Shown one piece after another: positions 28,030 to 36,856 of a stretch of 64,000 bases of DNA. Source of the DNA: Myxococcus sp. CA023 (GTDB lineage: Bacteria > Myxococcota > Myxococcia > Myxococcales > Myxococcaceae). Position numbers and translations under genes: made by a program. Position 1 is the stretch's first letter, and the number at the start of each line of letters is the position of its first letter. Location: contig NZ_JAAEAH010000006.1 in NCBI RefSeq assembly GCF_010998615.1, positions 116,728-180,727 of the forward strand. The letters are read 5' to 3'. The notes beneath the pieces are model-generated. The model was not told where the DNA came from, searched no databases, and saw nothing but the letters and a program-made list of their open reading frames with translations.

Positions 28030-29397
28030 CTACTCGCTTCGAGATCGGCTCTCGAAGCGGGTGAACTCGGCCAGGAACACCAGGTCGATGGAGCCGATGG
28101 GGCCGTTGCGCTGCTTGGCGACGATGAGCTCCACGGGGATGACCGTGTTCGACTGCTGCGCCGGCTGCCCGTCGGGGCCCTCGTCAGTCGTCTCACGGTG
28201 GATGAACATCACCACGTCGGCGTCCTGCTCGATGGAGCCGGACTCACGCAGGTCCGACAGCAGGGGTTTGCCGTCCTTTCGGTCCTCCACCTTTCGGCTG
28301 AGCTGACTGAGCGCGATGATGGGCACCTCCAGCTCCTTGGCGAGCTGCTTCAGTGCGCGGGAGATTTCGGCGACCTCGAGCTGGCGGCTCTCCACCTTGC
28401 CCTTCTGATGCATGAGCTGGAGGTAGTCGATGACGATGAGCGACAGGCGCGGGTCGCGCTGCTTCACGCGGCGGGCCTTGGCGCGCAGGTCGAACGGGGA
28501 CAGGCCGCCCGAGTCGTCGATGTAGATAGGCGCGTTGTAGAGCGCGCCCGCCATCTCCTGGAACTTCTCCTCGTCGTGCGGTGACAGCCGGCCGCCGCGC
28601 AGCTTCTTCATGTCCACGCGCGCGGTGGAGGCCAGCAGACGCATCAGCAACTGGTCGGCGGGCATTTCGAGGCTGAAGATGCCGACGGCCTTGTTCTCCT
28701 TCAGCGCCGCGTGCACCGCGATGTTCATCGCGAAGGACGTCTTGCCGATGCCGGGACGCGCCGCGAGGATGATGAGCTCGCCGGCATGCAGGCCGGTGAG
28801 CTGGTTGTCCAGGTCGATGTAGCCGGTGGACAGGCCCGTGATGCCCGTGGCCGCCGCCTTCATCTTGTCGAGCAGGTCGAGCGTATGCTCCATCAGCTCG
28901 CTGACCGGGCGCAGGTCGCCCTCGCGCTTCTTCTCCGCGAGGAGGAACACCTTGCGCTCGGCCTCGTCGAGCAGCACCTCCAGCTCGCCCGTCTCCTGGC
29001 TGGCGAGGTCCTGAATCTCCCTGCCCGCCTGGGCCAGGCGGCGGCGGAGGGCCTGGTCCTTGACGATCTGCGCGTACTGGACCGCGTTGGACGCGATGGG
29101 CACCACCTGGTCCAGACGCATCAGGTAGGCCGGACCGCCCACCGACACCAGGTGGCCCAACACCTTCAGCTCCTCAGCCAGCGTCAGGTGGTCCACCTGT
29201 CTCGACTGGCCGTCGAGCTTCAGCATCGCCTCGAAAATCTGGGCGTGTGCGGGGCTGGAGAAATCCTCTGGGTGGACGACCTCGCCTACCGCGGCGATGA
29301 GCGTGTTGTCCGCCAGCACAGCGCCCAGCACGGCGCGCTCCGCGGCGAGGTCCTCGTGGACCTTCCGACCCTCTCTGAACTCGTGGACGTTCTCCAT
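28030..29397 (-). CDS. dnaB: Replicative DNA helicase DnaB
   Basis: A 455-residue hexameric helicase for the replication fork. An N-terminal alpha-helical DnaB_N domain (about 15-120) is followed by a linker helix and the RecA-like motor with Walker A ARPGIGKTS (about residue 210), IVIDYLQLM (Walker B region), ALSQLSRKVEDR and SGSIEQDADVV. No intein is present. In many bacteria dnaB follows rpsF-rpsR-rplI. Here it is still on the same strand but about 3.3 kb downstream of rplI, separated by an acyltransferase and a two-component pair. Confidence 0.97.
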   Translation of the reverse strand: MENVHEFREGRKVHEDLAAERAVLGAVLADNTLIAAVGEVVHPEDFSSPAHAQIFEAMLKLDGQSRQVDHLTLAEELKVLGHLVSVGGPAYLMRLDQVVPIASNAVQYAQIVKDQALRRRLAQAGREIQDLASQETGELEVLLDEAERKVFLLAEKKREGDLRPVSELMEHTLDLLDKMKAAATGITGLSTGYIDLDNQLTGLHAGELIILAARPGIGKTSFAMNIAVHAALKENKAVGIFSLEMPADQLLMRLLASTARVDMKKLRGGRLSPHDEEKFQEMAGALYNAPIYIDDSGGLSPFDLRAKARRVKQRDPRLSLIVIDYLQLMHQKGKVESRQLEVAEISRALKQLAKELEVPIIALSQLSRKVEDRKDGKPLLSDLRESGSIEQDADVVMFIHRETTDEGPDGQPAQQSNTVIPVELIVAKQRNGPIGSIDLVFLAEFTRFESRSRSE

Positions 29398-29468
29398 GGC
29401 AGCCCGCCCACTCTACAGGCAGGGCTGACACAACCAAATTTGCTGCCACAGCCCTGTAGCAGTACCGC

Positions 29469-30239
29469 TTACCCCTCCAGTCCCCACTTCTGGAGGAACG
29501 CTTCACGCCAGGTGCGGCTGAGCACGACGGAGCTCCCGTCCTTGAGGACGAGGATTCCATCCCCGTGGCTCCACGGCTCCAGGCGGGCCACCGCGTCCAG
29601 ATTGACGATGTCGCCCCGGTGCACCCGGACGAAGCGTGAGGGGTCCAGCCGCTCCTCCAAGGCCCGGAGTGTCTGTCGCACCAGGTGTTCCCCCTGGCCC
29701 GTGTAGAGCCGCACGTACTTGTCCTCGGCCGACAGGCGCCAGACGTCCGTCAGCGGCAGGGGTACCCAGGCCTCGCCCGCCTTCACCACCAGCCGCTCCA
29801 GCGGACGGCCCGCGGGGGCCCGCCCCAACTCCGCCAGCAGGGCCTGGAGCCGCGCGGTGTCCGGCATCCCGCCGCGCAGCACCGCGTGGGCCTTGTCGAG
29901 CGCCCGGCCGAAGCGCTCCGCGTCGTAGGGCTTCAGCAGGTAATCCACGGCCTGCGCCTCGAAGGCCGCCAGCGCGAAGGCGTCGTACGCGGTGGAGAAG
30001 ATGACGGCCGGGCAATGCTCCGGGCCCAGGGCCTCCAGCACCTCGAAGCCGGTGAGGCCGGGCATCTGCACGTCGAGCACCAGCAGGTCCGGACGCAGGG
30101 CGCCCACCTGGCGCAACGTCTGGGTCCCATCCGCCGCCTCGCCCGCGAGCGCGAAGCGCGTGTCCTCCGCCAGCAGGCGCTTCACCTTCGCCCGCGCGGG
30201 GGCTTCGTCGTCGGCCACCAGCACCTGGAAGCGCGTCAT
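29469..30239 (-). CDS. LytTR-family response regulator
   Basis: A 256-residue response regulator. The receiver domain (1-120) has the acidic pair DDE at its start, the phospho-acceptor in LLVLDVQMPG (Asp about 55), STAY and the lysine in YLLKPYD. The C-terminal LytTR DNA-binding domain (about 150-256) has EDKYVRLYTGQGEHLVRQTL and FVRVHRGDIVNL. It overlaps the sensor-kinase gene by 4 bases, so the pair is one unit. Targets unknown. LytTR regulators often bind 9 bp direct repeats near cell-surface genes; the adjacent membrane acyltransferase is a candidate target. Confidence 0.92.
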   Translation of the reverse strand: MTRFQVLVADDEAPARAKVKRLLAEDTRFALAGEAADGTQTLRQVGALRPDLLVLDVQMPGLTGFEVLEALGPEHCPAVIFSTAYDAFALAAFEAQAVDYLLKPYDAERFGRALDKAHAVLRGGMPDTARLQALLAELGRAPAGRPLERLVVKAGEAWVPLPLTDVWRLSAEDKYVRLYTGQGEHLVRQTLRALEERLDPSRFVRVHRGDIVNLDAVARLEPWSHGDGILVLKDGSSVVLSRTWREAFLQKWGLEG

Positions 30240-31351
30240 GCCGCGGCCTCTCGGGGCAGCCACAGCGACACGCGCGCGCCGCCTTCGGGGCCATGGCTTC
30301 GTTCCAGCCGCGCACGGCCCGCGTGCAGCAGTGCCAGGATGCGCTCCAGGTGGGCCAGCCCCACGCCGGGGCCAGCCGCGGGCGAGGGCGTGCCGAAGCC
30401 GCGCCCCGTGTCCTCCACTTCCAGCCGCCACCCGGCGCCGTCTTCCCAGGCCCGGATGCGCACCTCCAGGGGCTCGGTCCTGTCCTGGTTGTGCTTCACC
30501 GCGTTCTCCACCAGCGCTTGCAGCGCGAAGCAGGGCACCTGGGCGCCGTCCAGGCCGGGAGCCACCTCCCAGCGCACCGTCACCTGTTCGCCGAAGCGCG
30601 CGGCCAGCAGGGCCACGAAGCGCGCGGCCTGGGTGCGCTCCTCGGCCAGCGTCCACGTGGCCTCGCGCCGCTCCAGGCTGGCGCGCAGCAGCCCGCCCAG
30701 GTCGCTGAGCAGCCGGTCCGTGCGCGCGAGGTCCTCGTACATCACCGAGCTGACGGTGTTCAGGGCGTTGAAGAGGAAGTGCGGATGGAGCTGCCCGGTG
30801 AGGGCCTGGAGCTGGGCCGCGCGCAGCTCACCTTCCAGCGCCGCCTCTCGCAGCGCCCGCGCCTGACGCTCCTTCCAGTCTTGGAGGAAGCTCCACAGCG
30901 TGGCGGAGACGGTGTACGAGATGAGGTCCTTCTGCGCCTCCATTGGGATGCGGAAGGCGAGCTCGCCATAGTCGTAGGTGCCCCAGCCGAGCAGCGCGTA
31001 CAGCAGCTGCCGCGTCCCCATCATCAGCGCGGTGTGCAGGCCGGTGAAGAGCACGAAGGCCACGGCATGGATGCCCAGGAAGCGCCCCCAGCCCACGCGG
31101 GGGCTCGGGGCGTTGAGCACCGCCGTGTAGAGGATGGGCAGGACGGCCCAGATGCCGATCGCCCCGGTGATTTCCCAGAGGAAGGCCCGGGCCGCAGGGA
31201 TGGTGCCTCCGTCCCCGAGGATGGTGAGCCACAGCGTGAGCCCCAGCCACAGGCCGAGGAACAGGCAGAAGGCGAACAACGCCAGCGCCGGCCGCGCGCG
31301 GATGCGGGGCCACTTCCAGTCGGAGCGGGCCTGGGGCGGGGAGGGCGTCAT
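30236..31351 (-). CDS. LytS-like sensor histidine kinase
   Basis: A 371-residue sensor kinase. It has four hydrophobic segments in the first 150 residues, then the His_kinase (DUF LytS) block QLHPHFLFNALNTVSSV with the phospho-accepting His. An HATPase domain follows, with PCFALQALVENAVKHN and LEVEDTGRGFG and a final GGARVSLWLP. The membrane part lacks an obvious extracellular sensor, so the signal may be in the membrane. The ATG at 31351 is chosen because the upstream part of the frame is Pro/Arg-rich. It is in an operon with the LytTR regulator. Confidence 0.9.
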   Translation of the reverse strand: MTPSPPQARSDWKWPRIRARPALALFAFCLFLGLWLGLTLWLTILGDGGTIPAARAFLWEITGAIGIWAVLPILYTAVLNAPSPRVGWGRFLGIHAVAFVLFTGLHTALMMGTRQLLYALLGWGTYDYGELAFRIPMEAQKDLISYTVSATLWSFLQDWKERQARALREAALEGELRAAQLQALTGQLHPHFLFNALNTVSSVMYEDLARTDRLLSDLGGLLRASLERREATWTLAEERTQAARFVALLAARFGEQVTVRWEVAPGLDGAQVPCFALQALVENAVKHNQDRTEPLEVRIRAWEDGAGWRLEVEDTGRGFGTPSPAAGPGVGLAHLERILALLHAGRARLERSHGPEGGARVSLWLPREAAA

Positions 31352-31359
31352 GGGCGTCG

Positions 31360-32523
31360 TCAGGCAGTATGCAGCGGGGCGGTGGGGATGGGCGCGGCCC
31401 GTTTCGAGCGGGCCGTCATCCCGAAGCACGCCCGCAGCCAGGGCACCCGGGCCACCCCTTCACACAGGCCCCACGTGAGACCGAACGTCAGCGTGAGCAC
31501 CGCCAGGAAGAGGCCCCAGGGGCCCACGGGTCCGTCGACGACGGCGAAGCCGACGACGACGATGACAGTCTGGTGGAGGATGTAGAACGGGTAGGCCCGC
31601 TCGCGCGCGTACCGGAGCCAGGGGCGGCGGACGTGGATGCAGGCCCGCGCCCACGCCAGGGCCGTGAGGATGAAGAGCCACTGCAGCGCCGTGCGGCCCA
31701 GCGTCTCCAGCGGGAAGGCGTACTCGTTCGGCGGCACCATGACGGCGAAGAGCAGGCCGCAGGCGCCCAGCAGCGCCTTGCGCCGGGCCACCAGGTGCTC
31801 CATGACGCGAGGACACCGGCCCAGCAGGTGTCCGCTGAGGAAGAAGAGGCCGAAGTGGATGAAGGCTCGCGGGTCGTCGAGCAGCGCGTGCGTCTGGGGG
31901 AAGCGGCGCAGCAGCACCTCGTTGAGCGCGAGCGGCAGGAACAGCCACGCCACGTTCCAGCCCCGGCTCAGCCACGCCTCGGCGCGCTGGAGCCAGGCCT
32001 GGCCCCTCGTCGTGCGCAGCGCCGCGAAGAGGGGCAGCCCGAGCAGGCAGTAGACGAAGAGGTACATGACGAACCACAGGTGGTGCCAGCTGAAGCTGCC
32101 GGTGGGGTAGGGCACGAAGCCGAACACGGACGGGTAGAAGTCCGCGTAGCTGCCCTGGAACGTCCCTCGCTGGAGCCGCTCCACGTAGATTTGCGGCGGC
32201 ACCACGACGAACATGCCGAACAGCACCGGGCCCAGGAGCCGCTTCGCGCGGTCCCCAGCGAAGGTGCCCAGCGAGCGCCGCCGCAGCGCGAACGCCGTGC
32301 CCAGGCCGGAGATGCACATCAGCAGCGGCATGCGGAGGTGGTGCAGCACCTCCATGGGCGGCTCCAGCCACGGCAGGGCCTGGACGCTCTTCACGTGCCA
32401 GTCCCAGGTGTTGAACATCATCCCGGTGTGGAACAGGTGCAGCAGGAGGATGGCCACCACGCGGAGCCAGTCCAGGTCCGGGCGGTGTTCATCGGTGGGG
32501 TGCGCGGTGACGGTGGTGCTCAT
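31360..32523 (-). CDS. Acyltransferase 3 family membrane protein (OpgC-like)
   Basis: A 387-residue membrane O-acyltransferase-like protein with about ten hydrophobic helices. It has the family N-terminus RPDLDWLRVVAILLLHLFHTG and the middle FSWHHLWFVMYLFVY, as in OpgC-type proteins that acylate periplasmic glucans or surface sugars. The C-terminal ARERAYPFYILHQT is also typical. The ATG at 32523 has AAGGAGG eight bases upstream. It precedes the two-component genes on the same strand by 8 bases, so it may be co-transcribed with them. Substrate unknown. Confidence 0.85.
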   Translation of the reverse strand: MSTTVTAHPTDEHRPDLDWLRVVAILLLHLFHTGMMFNTWDWHVKSVQALPWLEPPMEVLHHLRMPLLMCISGLGTAFALRRRSLGTFAGDRAKRLLGPVLFGMFVVVPPQIYVERLQRGTFQGSYADFYPSVFGFVPYPTGSFSWHHLWFVMYLFVYCLLGLPLFAALRTTRGQAWLQRAEAWLSRGWNVAWLFLPLALNEVLLRRFPQTHALLDDPRAFIHFGLFFLSGHLLGRCPRVMEHLVARRKALLGACGLLFAVMVPPNEYAFPLETLGRTALQWLFILTALAWARACIHVRRPWLRYARERAYPFYILHQTVIVVVGFAVVDGPVGPWGLFLAVLTLTFGLTWGLCEGVARVPWLRACFGMTARSKRAAPIPTAPLHTA

Positions 32524-32640
32524 GGGCGAGCCTCCTTCCGCTCCGGGATACGCACCGCTCCCGGGGCGCTCCACGCGCTTGTCGCCAGCCGGTTTCACAG
32601 GGGCGCGAACCGGACGGGTGGAGTGGGGCGCAAAGGAAAA

Positions 32641-32667
32641 GGCCGCCCGGGTTGCCCCGGACGGCCC
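32641..32667 (-). terminator. Rho-independent terminator after rplI
   Basis: On the minus strand a GC-rich hairpin (GGCCGTCCGG ... CCGGGCGGCC, one mismatch) is followed by TTTTCC. It lies 30 bases past the rplI stop and should end the rpsF-rpsR-rplI transcript. Confidence 0.8.
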
Positions 32668-32696
32668 TTTCTCACTTCAGTGAAGCCCGCGGAGGA

Positions 32697-33140
32697 TTAC
32701 TCCGGCAGGACCTCGAGCTTGATCTTCGCGATGACGTCGCGGTGCAGGCGCAGCTCCACCTCGTAGTTGCCCAGGGCCTTGATGGGCTCGGGCAGGTGGA
32801 TGTGGCGGCGGTCGATGCTCTGACCCTCGGCGGCAACCGCCTCCGCGATGTCCAGCGCCGTGACGGAGCCGAACAGCTTGTCCTGATCGCCCACGCGGCG
32901 CTTGATGCTGACCTTGATGGCGCCGATCTTCTTCGCCTGCTCCTCGGCCGCGCCCTTCAGCTTGGCGTTCCGAGCGGCGATGACCGACTTCTCGTGCTCC
33001 AGCTGGCGCAGGTTCTGCTCGCTGGCGAGAACCGCCTTCTTGCGGGGCAGGAGGAAGTTACGGCCGAAGCCGTCCTTCACGGTGACGAGTTCCCCGGACT
33101 TGCCCAGGTTCTCGATGTCCTCACGCAGAATGACCTTCAT
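32697..33140 (-). CDS. rplI: 50S ribosomal protein L9
   Basis: A 147-residue ribosomal protein. The N-terminal globular domain is clear: MKVILREDIENLGKSGELVTVKDGFGRNFLLP in sequence segments. It is followed by a long connecting helix and a C-terminal rRNA-binding domain. Length is normal. It is the third gene of the rpsF-rpsR-rplI operon and is followed by a strong terminator. Confidence 0.97.
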   Translation of the reverse strand: MKVILREDIENLGKSGELVTVKDGFGRNFLLPRKKAVLASEQNLRQLEHEKSVIAARNAKLKGAAEEQAKKIGAIKVSIKRRVGDQDKLFGSVTALDIAEAVAAEGQSIDRRHIHLPEPIKALGNYEVELRLHRDVIAKIKLEVLPE

Positions 33141-33167
33141 GTTCAGTCTCCTGTGCGGACCGGCGGA

Positions 33168-33563
33168 CTAGCCGACCACCGCGTTGTAGGGGAGGAGCGC
33201 GATGCCACGGGCGCGCTTGATGGCCACCGCCACCTCGCGCTGGTGCTTGGCGCAGTTGCCGGAGATGCGGCGGGGGATGATCTTGCCGCGCTCGGTCACG
33301 AAGTACTTCAGCGTCGCCTGGTCCTTGAAGTCCACCGACGCGTTCTTCTCCGCGCAGAAGCGGCAGACCTTCTTGCGGCCGAAGCCGCGGCCACCACCGC
33401 GCTTGTCGTCGTCGCCGCCAAGCCCGCCGCCGCGGTCGCCGCGATCACCACCACGGTCACCCCGGTCACCCCGGTCACCACCGCGCGAACCACCACCGCC
33501 GAAGCCACCACCGCTGCGGGCGGCGGGGGCAGAGGCCGTCTTGCTATCCGTTCCGTTGCTCAT
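33168..33563 (-). CDS. rpsR: 30S ribosomal protein S18 with an RG-rich N-terminal extension
   Basis: A 131-residue S18. The core begins near residue 60 with KVCRFC and continues through [21 protein letters not shown] and [11 protein letters not shown]. The CXXC plus C-x2-H set is the zinc-binding (C+) form. Before it is an extension of about 60 residues made of Gly/Arg/Asp repeats (GGDRGDRGD type) that ordinary S18 (about 75-90 residues) lacks. The extension is low-complexity at the DNA level too. It probably contacts RNA or is disordered. The gene is second in the rpsF operon; no ssb gene lies between rpsF and rpsR. Confidence 0.95.
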   Translation of the reverse strand: MSNGTDSKTASAPAARSGGGFGGGGSRGGDRGDRGDRGGDRGDRGGGLGGDDDKRGGGRGFGRKKVCRFCAEKNASVDFKDQATLKYFVTERGKIIPRRISGNCAKHQREVAVAIKRARGIALLPYNAVVG

Positions 33564-33614
33564 GAGCGTTCTCGTATCCTGGAATGGTCTCTAGCGAATT
33601 GACCCAGAAGGCCC

Positions 33615-34091
33615 TCAGGCCTCCTCGGACGACTCCTCCTCGGAGTCGCCGCCCTGCTCCTCGGCACCCTCGGAGCGGAAGCCACCCTCGCGCTCCGCGG
33701 GAGCGCCCGGACGGGTCTCCTCCACGTCGCCGGCCAGCTTCACGTCCTCGAGCACCGGACGCGTCTCGGGGTCCACCTCGTCCGCGAGCTTCACGGAGAT
33801 GTAACGGGTGACCTCGTCCAGGTTGCGGAGGTTGCGCTCGATTTCCGCCACCAGCTTCGCGCCACCCAGGAAGTGGGTGTGCACGTAGATGGCGCGGGGC
33901 TGCTTCGCCACGGGGAACAGGGTCTTCTTCTTGCCCCACACCGTGAAGCGGATGACCTTGCCACCCTCACGGGCAACGATGCCGCGGACGCGCTCCTTGA
34001 GCTTGTCCACGTTGTCGTCCGTCAGGTCCGGCTTGACCAGGAAGATGGTCTCGTACTCACGAAGCCGCGTCGCGGCCTGCGTCTCAGCCAT
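33615..34091 (-). CDS. rpsF: 30S ribosomal protein S6 with acidic C-terminal tail
   Basis: A 158-residue S6. The core is LREYETIFLVKPDL, VIRFTVWGKKKTLFPVAK and YVHTHFLGGAKLVAEIERNLR. From about residue 110 onward there is a Glu/Gly/Ser-rich tail (EEQGGDSEEESSEEA end), longer than in E. coli where it is polyglutamylated. The acidic tail may pair with the basic extension on S18 encoded next to it. The ATG at 34091 has GGGGAG upstream. It is the first gene of the operon. Confidence 0.96.
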   Translation of the reverse strand: MAETQAATRLREYETIFLVKPDLTDDNVDKLKERVRGIVAREGGKVIRFTVWGKKKTLFPVAKQPRAIYVHTHFLGGAKLVAEIERNLRNLDEVTRYISVKLADEVDPETRPVLEDVKLAGDVEETRPGAPAEREGGFRSEGAEEQGGDSEEESSEEA

Positions 34092-34216
34092 TGTTTTCTC
34101 TCCCCTTGGGGTCGAGTGCCCTCCGGTGAATCCAGAGAGCGGGGAAACGGCCAGCAGACCTGAGAGGCCCACCGCCGGGGACGGGAAACCACGCGCCCGT
34201 CACCTTCGCGCTACGT

Positions 34217-34234
34217 CCCGTGTACCAACACGGG
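34217..34234 (-). promoter_or_regulatory. Leader hairpin upstream of rpsF
   Basis: CCCGTG and CACGGG form a short perfect stem with a six-base loop about 125 bases before the rpsF ATG, inside the predicted leader. S6:S18 feedback on rpsF leaders is known in other bacteria, but I cannot match the specific motif here; the call is only that a stem exists. Confidence 0.35.
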
Positions 34235-34283
34235 AAGCTGAAAAAGAACATCCCACCGGGTCATCCCCGATGAGGGAACGGGC

Positions 34284-34312
34284 CTTCTATGGGGGGGCCC
34301 CCGCCAAGTCAA
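34284..34312 (-). promoter_or_regulatory. Predicted sigma-70 promoter of rpsF-rpsR-rplI
   Basis: On the minus strand TTGACT (34307-34312), a 17-base spacer and TAGAAG (34284-34289) form a good housekeeping promoter about 190 bases before rpsF. The leader between them is unusually long for a three-gene ribosomal operon. Confidence 0.6.
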
Positions 34313-34362
34313 GCGGCCGGGCGCCCTGTCCGCCTGCCCGTGGGGGGGCCTGGGGGCCCGCC

Positions 34363-34938
34363 TCAGGCCTTCCGGTTGAACCGGTTCATGGCCACCGACA
34401 GCCCTTCGCGAATCCAGATCTCCGTCATGTCCATGGCCCGGTCGATGAGCGTCTCCATCTCCCGGCGCTCGCCGTCGTCGAAGTTGGACAGGACGTAGCC
34501 GGACACGCGCTCGCGGGCGTTGGGGCCCTCCGGCTTGCCAATGCCGAAGCGCAGGCGGATGAAGCCCTCGTCGCCCAGGCTGGAGACGATGCTCTTGAGG
34601 CCGTTGTGGCCGCCGCTGCCGCCGCCGGCCTTGAGCTGCAGCCGGCCCAGGGGCAGGTCCAACTCGTCATGGATGACGAGCACGTCCGCGACCGGCACCT
34701 TGAAGAAGCGCGCCGCCTCCGCGACGGAGCGGCCCGACAGGTTCATGAACGTCTGGGGCTCCACGAAGAGGACGCGCTCGCCCGCCAGGGTGCCCTGACC
34801 GACCTTGGCCGCGAACTTCTCCTGGTTCAGCTCCGCGCGCGCCCGCGACAGCAGCGCCTCCACCACCATGAACCCGATGTTGTGCCGGTGCCGCTCGTAC
34901 TCGCGCCCCGGATTGCCCAGCCCGACGATGAGCTTCAT
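34363..34938 (-). CDS. pth: Peptidyl-tRNA hydrolase
   Basis: A 191-residue enzyme that recycles peptidyl-tRNA. It has [24 protein letters not shown] with the catalytic His, [26 protein letters not shown] (catalytic Asp) and [12 protein letters not shown]. Length is standard. It lies between rplY and the rpsF operon on the same strand, as in many bacteria where rplY and pth are neighbours. Confidence 0.97.
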   Translation of the reverse strand: MKLIVGLGNPGREYERHRHNIGFMVVEALLSRARAELNQEKFAAKVGQGTLAGERVLFVEPQTFMNLSGRSVAEAARFFKVPVADVLVIHDELDLPLGRLQLKAGGGSGGHNGLKSIVSSLGDEGFIRLRFGIGKPEGPNARERVSGYVLSNFDDGERREMETLIDRAMDMTEIWIREGLSVAMNRFNRKA

Positions 34939-34961
34939 GACGTGGCTCCCGAAACGAGAAA

Positions 34962-34992
34962 CGGGGCCAGCCCCTTACCGGGCCGGCCCCGC
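34962..34992 (-). terminator. Hairpin between rplY and pth
   Basis: On the minus strand CGGGGCCGGCCC ... GGGGCTGGCCCCG folds into a strong stem followed by TTTCTCG. It is about 30 bases after the rplY stop and 25 bases before the pth ATG. It could be a partial terminator that lowers pth expression relative to rplY. Confidence 0.6.
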
Positions 34993-35019
34993 TCCAGAAG
35001 GACCGCTGAAGGCGACAGC

Positions 35020-35685
35020 CTACTTCTTCGCCGGGGCCTTCGCGTCCTTGGCCGGAGCCGCCTTCGCATCCTTGGCCGGAGCCGCCGCCGCGGCAGCCGC
35101 CGCCGCCGGACCCGCCTCCACAGCCTCCGGCGCGCTGATGACGGCCAGGGTGTAGTTGACGTTCGTCTTCACCGACACGCCCTCGGGCAGCTTCAGATCG
35201 TTGATGTGGAGCACCTCCGTGATCTTCATCGGCGTCACGTCCACTTCGATCTTCTCGGGGATGGCGCCCGGAAGCGACCAGACCTCGATCTCACGGCGGG
35301 CCTGGGTCAGCAGACCGCCGTCCGCCACACCCTGCGCGCGGCCGGAGAGCACCAGCGGCACGTTGACCTTCACCTTGTCGGTGGGGCGCACGTCCAGGAA
35401 GTCGGCGTGCAGGATGGCGCGGGTGACAGGCTCCATCTGGTAGTCCTTCAGGAGCACCTGACGGTCACCGCCCTCCACCTTGATCTGGATCAGGGTGTTG
35501 AACTTGTGCGGGGTGTTGATGGCCTGGCGGACCGCCTTGGGGTCCACGGAGATGTGCATCGGCTTCTCCAGGTGCTTTCCGTAGACGACGGCGGGAATCA
35601 GACCCTGGGCGCGCAGGCGGCGGGCAACGCCCTTGCCGGAACCCTCACGCGGCTTGGCCTCGAGGGTGCTCGTATTGACGGACAT
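35020..35685 (-). CDS. rplY: 50S ribosomal protein L25, Ctc form
   Basis: A 221-residue L25/TL5/Ctc protein. The N-terminal 5S-rRNA-binding domain (about 1-95) has GSGKGVARRLRAQGLIPAVVYG. A C-terminal beta domain (about 100-185) has VKVNVPLVLSGRAQGV and IPEKIEVDVTPM. It ends in an Ala/Lys/Pro/Asp tail with repeats of AAPAKDAKA. This long form is common in bacteria and linked to stress tolerance. It is between prs and pth. Confidence 0.95.
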   Translation of the reverse strand: MSVNTSTLEAKPREGSGKGVARRLRAQGLIPAVVYGKHLEKPMHISVDPKAVRQAINTPHKFNTLIQIKVEGGDRQVLLKDYQMEPVTRAILHADFLDVRPTDKVKVNVPLVLSGRAQGVADGGLLTQARREIEVWSLPGAIPEKIEVDVTPMKITEVLHINDLKLPEGVSVKTNVNYTLAVISAPEAVEAGPAAAAAAAAAPAKDAKAAPAKDAKAPAKK

Positions 35686-35858
35686 GGAATCCTCACGGAT
35701 GGGACTGCGGGTGCCACCGGCGGCCCTGGCGCCCTCGGCATCCCGCCCCAGTGGCGGGCCCCGAAGACGGCGCCTGTGAATGCCTCCGATGGAGGGTCGT
35801 GCACATGCCAGCCGGAGGGCCTGGAGTCAAGCCGCCCGGCGGACAGGCGCACGCAGGC

Positions 35859-36809
35859 TCAGACGAACAGCGAGCTGAGCGAGTCGGCGCGGTGGATGCG
35901 GGCAATGGCTTCGCCGAAGAGGCGCTCGGTGGTGAGCAGGCGGATCTTCGAGCAGGCCTGCGCCGCCGGAGACAGCGGCACGGTGTCCGTGAAGACGACC
36001 TCTTCCAGCACCGAGTCCTGGATGCGCTGGATGGCCGGGCCGGAGAGGATGGGGTGGACCGCGTACGCCACCACGCGCCGTGCGCCCTTGGCCTTCAGCG
36101 CCGCGGCCGCCTGGGCGAGCGTGCCGGCGGTGTCCACCATGTCGTCCACCAGCACCGCGTCCTTGCCGCTCACGTCGCCGATGAGGTTCATCACCTCCGA
36201 CGCGTTGGGGCGGGGACGGCGCTTGTCGATGATGGCCAGGCCCGTGTTCAGCCGCTTGGAGTACGCGCGGGCGCGCTCCACGCCGCCGGCGTCCGGCGAG
36301 ACGATGACCAGCTCCTGCGACTCCGGGAAGCGCTTGCGCAGGTCCTCCAGGAACACCGGCGAGCCGTAGAGGTGGTCCGAGGGGATGTTGAAGAAGCCCT
36401 GGATCTGCCCCGCGTGCATGTCCATGGACACCACGCGCCCGGCGCCCGCGGACTCCAGCAGGTCCGCGATGAGCTTCGCGGTGATGGGCGTACGCGGCGC
36501 CACCTTCCGGTCCTGACGGGCGTACCCGTAGTACGGAATGACGGCGGTGATGGAGCCAGCGCTCGCCCGCTTGAGCGCGTCACACATGATGAGCAACTCC
36601 ATCAGGTGATCGTTCGCTGGCGGGCAGGTCGACTGGAGGATGAAGACGTCGTGGCCGCGGACGTTCTCGCCGATCTCGACGTGAATCTCCCCGTCCGAGA
36701 ACCGACCGACCTCCGCCTTGCCCAGAGGGCGCTTGAGGTACTCGCAGATGCGATGCGCCAGGCCGGGATTCGAGTTCCCGGCGAACACCTTGAAGTCACG
36801 CGGCTGCAT
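35859..36809 (-). CDS. prs: Ribose-phosphate pyrophosphokinase
   Basis: Makes PRPP for nucleotide, histidine and tryptophan synthesis. The 316-residue class I enzyme has the N-terminal FKVFAGNSNPGLA, the ATP loop YYGYARQDRK, MDMHAGQIQGFF and the PRPP-binding AVLVDDMVDTAGT. Length is standard. It is downstream of spoVG and upstream of rplY on the same strand, the same spoVG-prs-rplY(ctc)-pth order seen in Bacillus. Confidence 0.97.
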   Translation of the reverse strand: MQPRDFKVFAGNSNPGLAHRICEYLKRPLGKAEVGRFSDGEIHVEIGENVRGHDVFILQSTCPPANDHLMELLIMCDALKRASAGSITAVIPYYGYARQDRKVAPRTPITAKLIADLLESAGAGRVVSMDMHAGQIQGFFNIPSDHLYGSPVFLEDLRKRFPESQELVIVSPDAGGVERARAYSKRLNTGLAIIDKRRPRPNASEVMNLIGDVSGKDAVLVDDMVDTAGTLAQAAAALKAKGARRVVAYAVHPILSGPAIQRIQDSVLEEVVFTDTVPLSPAAQACSKIRLLTTERLFGEAIARIHRADSLSSLFV

Positions 36810-36856
36810 GGTGGGGCCGGTGACTAACCTGGACGCGGACGGAAGGAAAGAAGTCG

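Noticed and set aside
33420..33540. A CRISPR-like or satellite repeat in the S18 region
   Set aside because: The DNA repetition is codon-based and encodes the Gly-Arg-Asp extension of S18 in frame, so it is part of the coding sequence.
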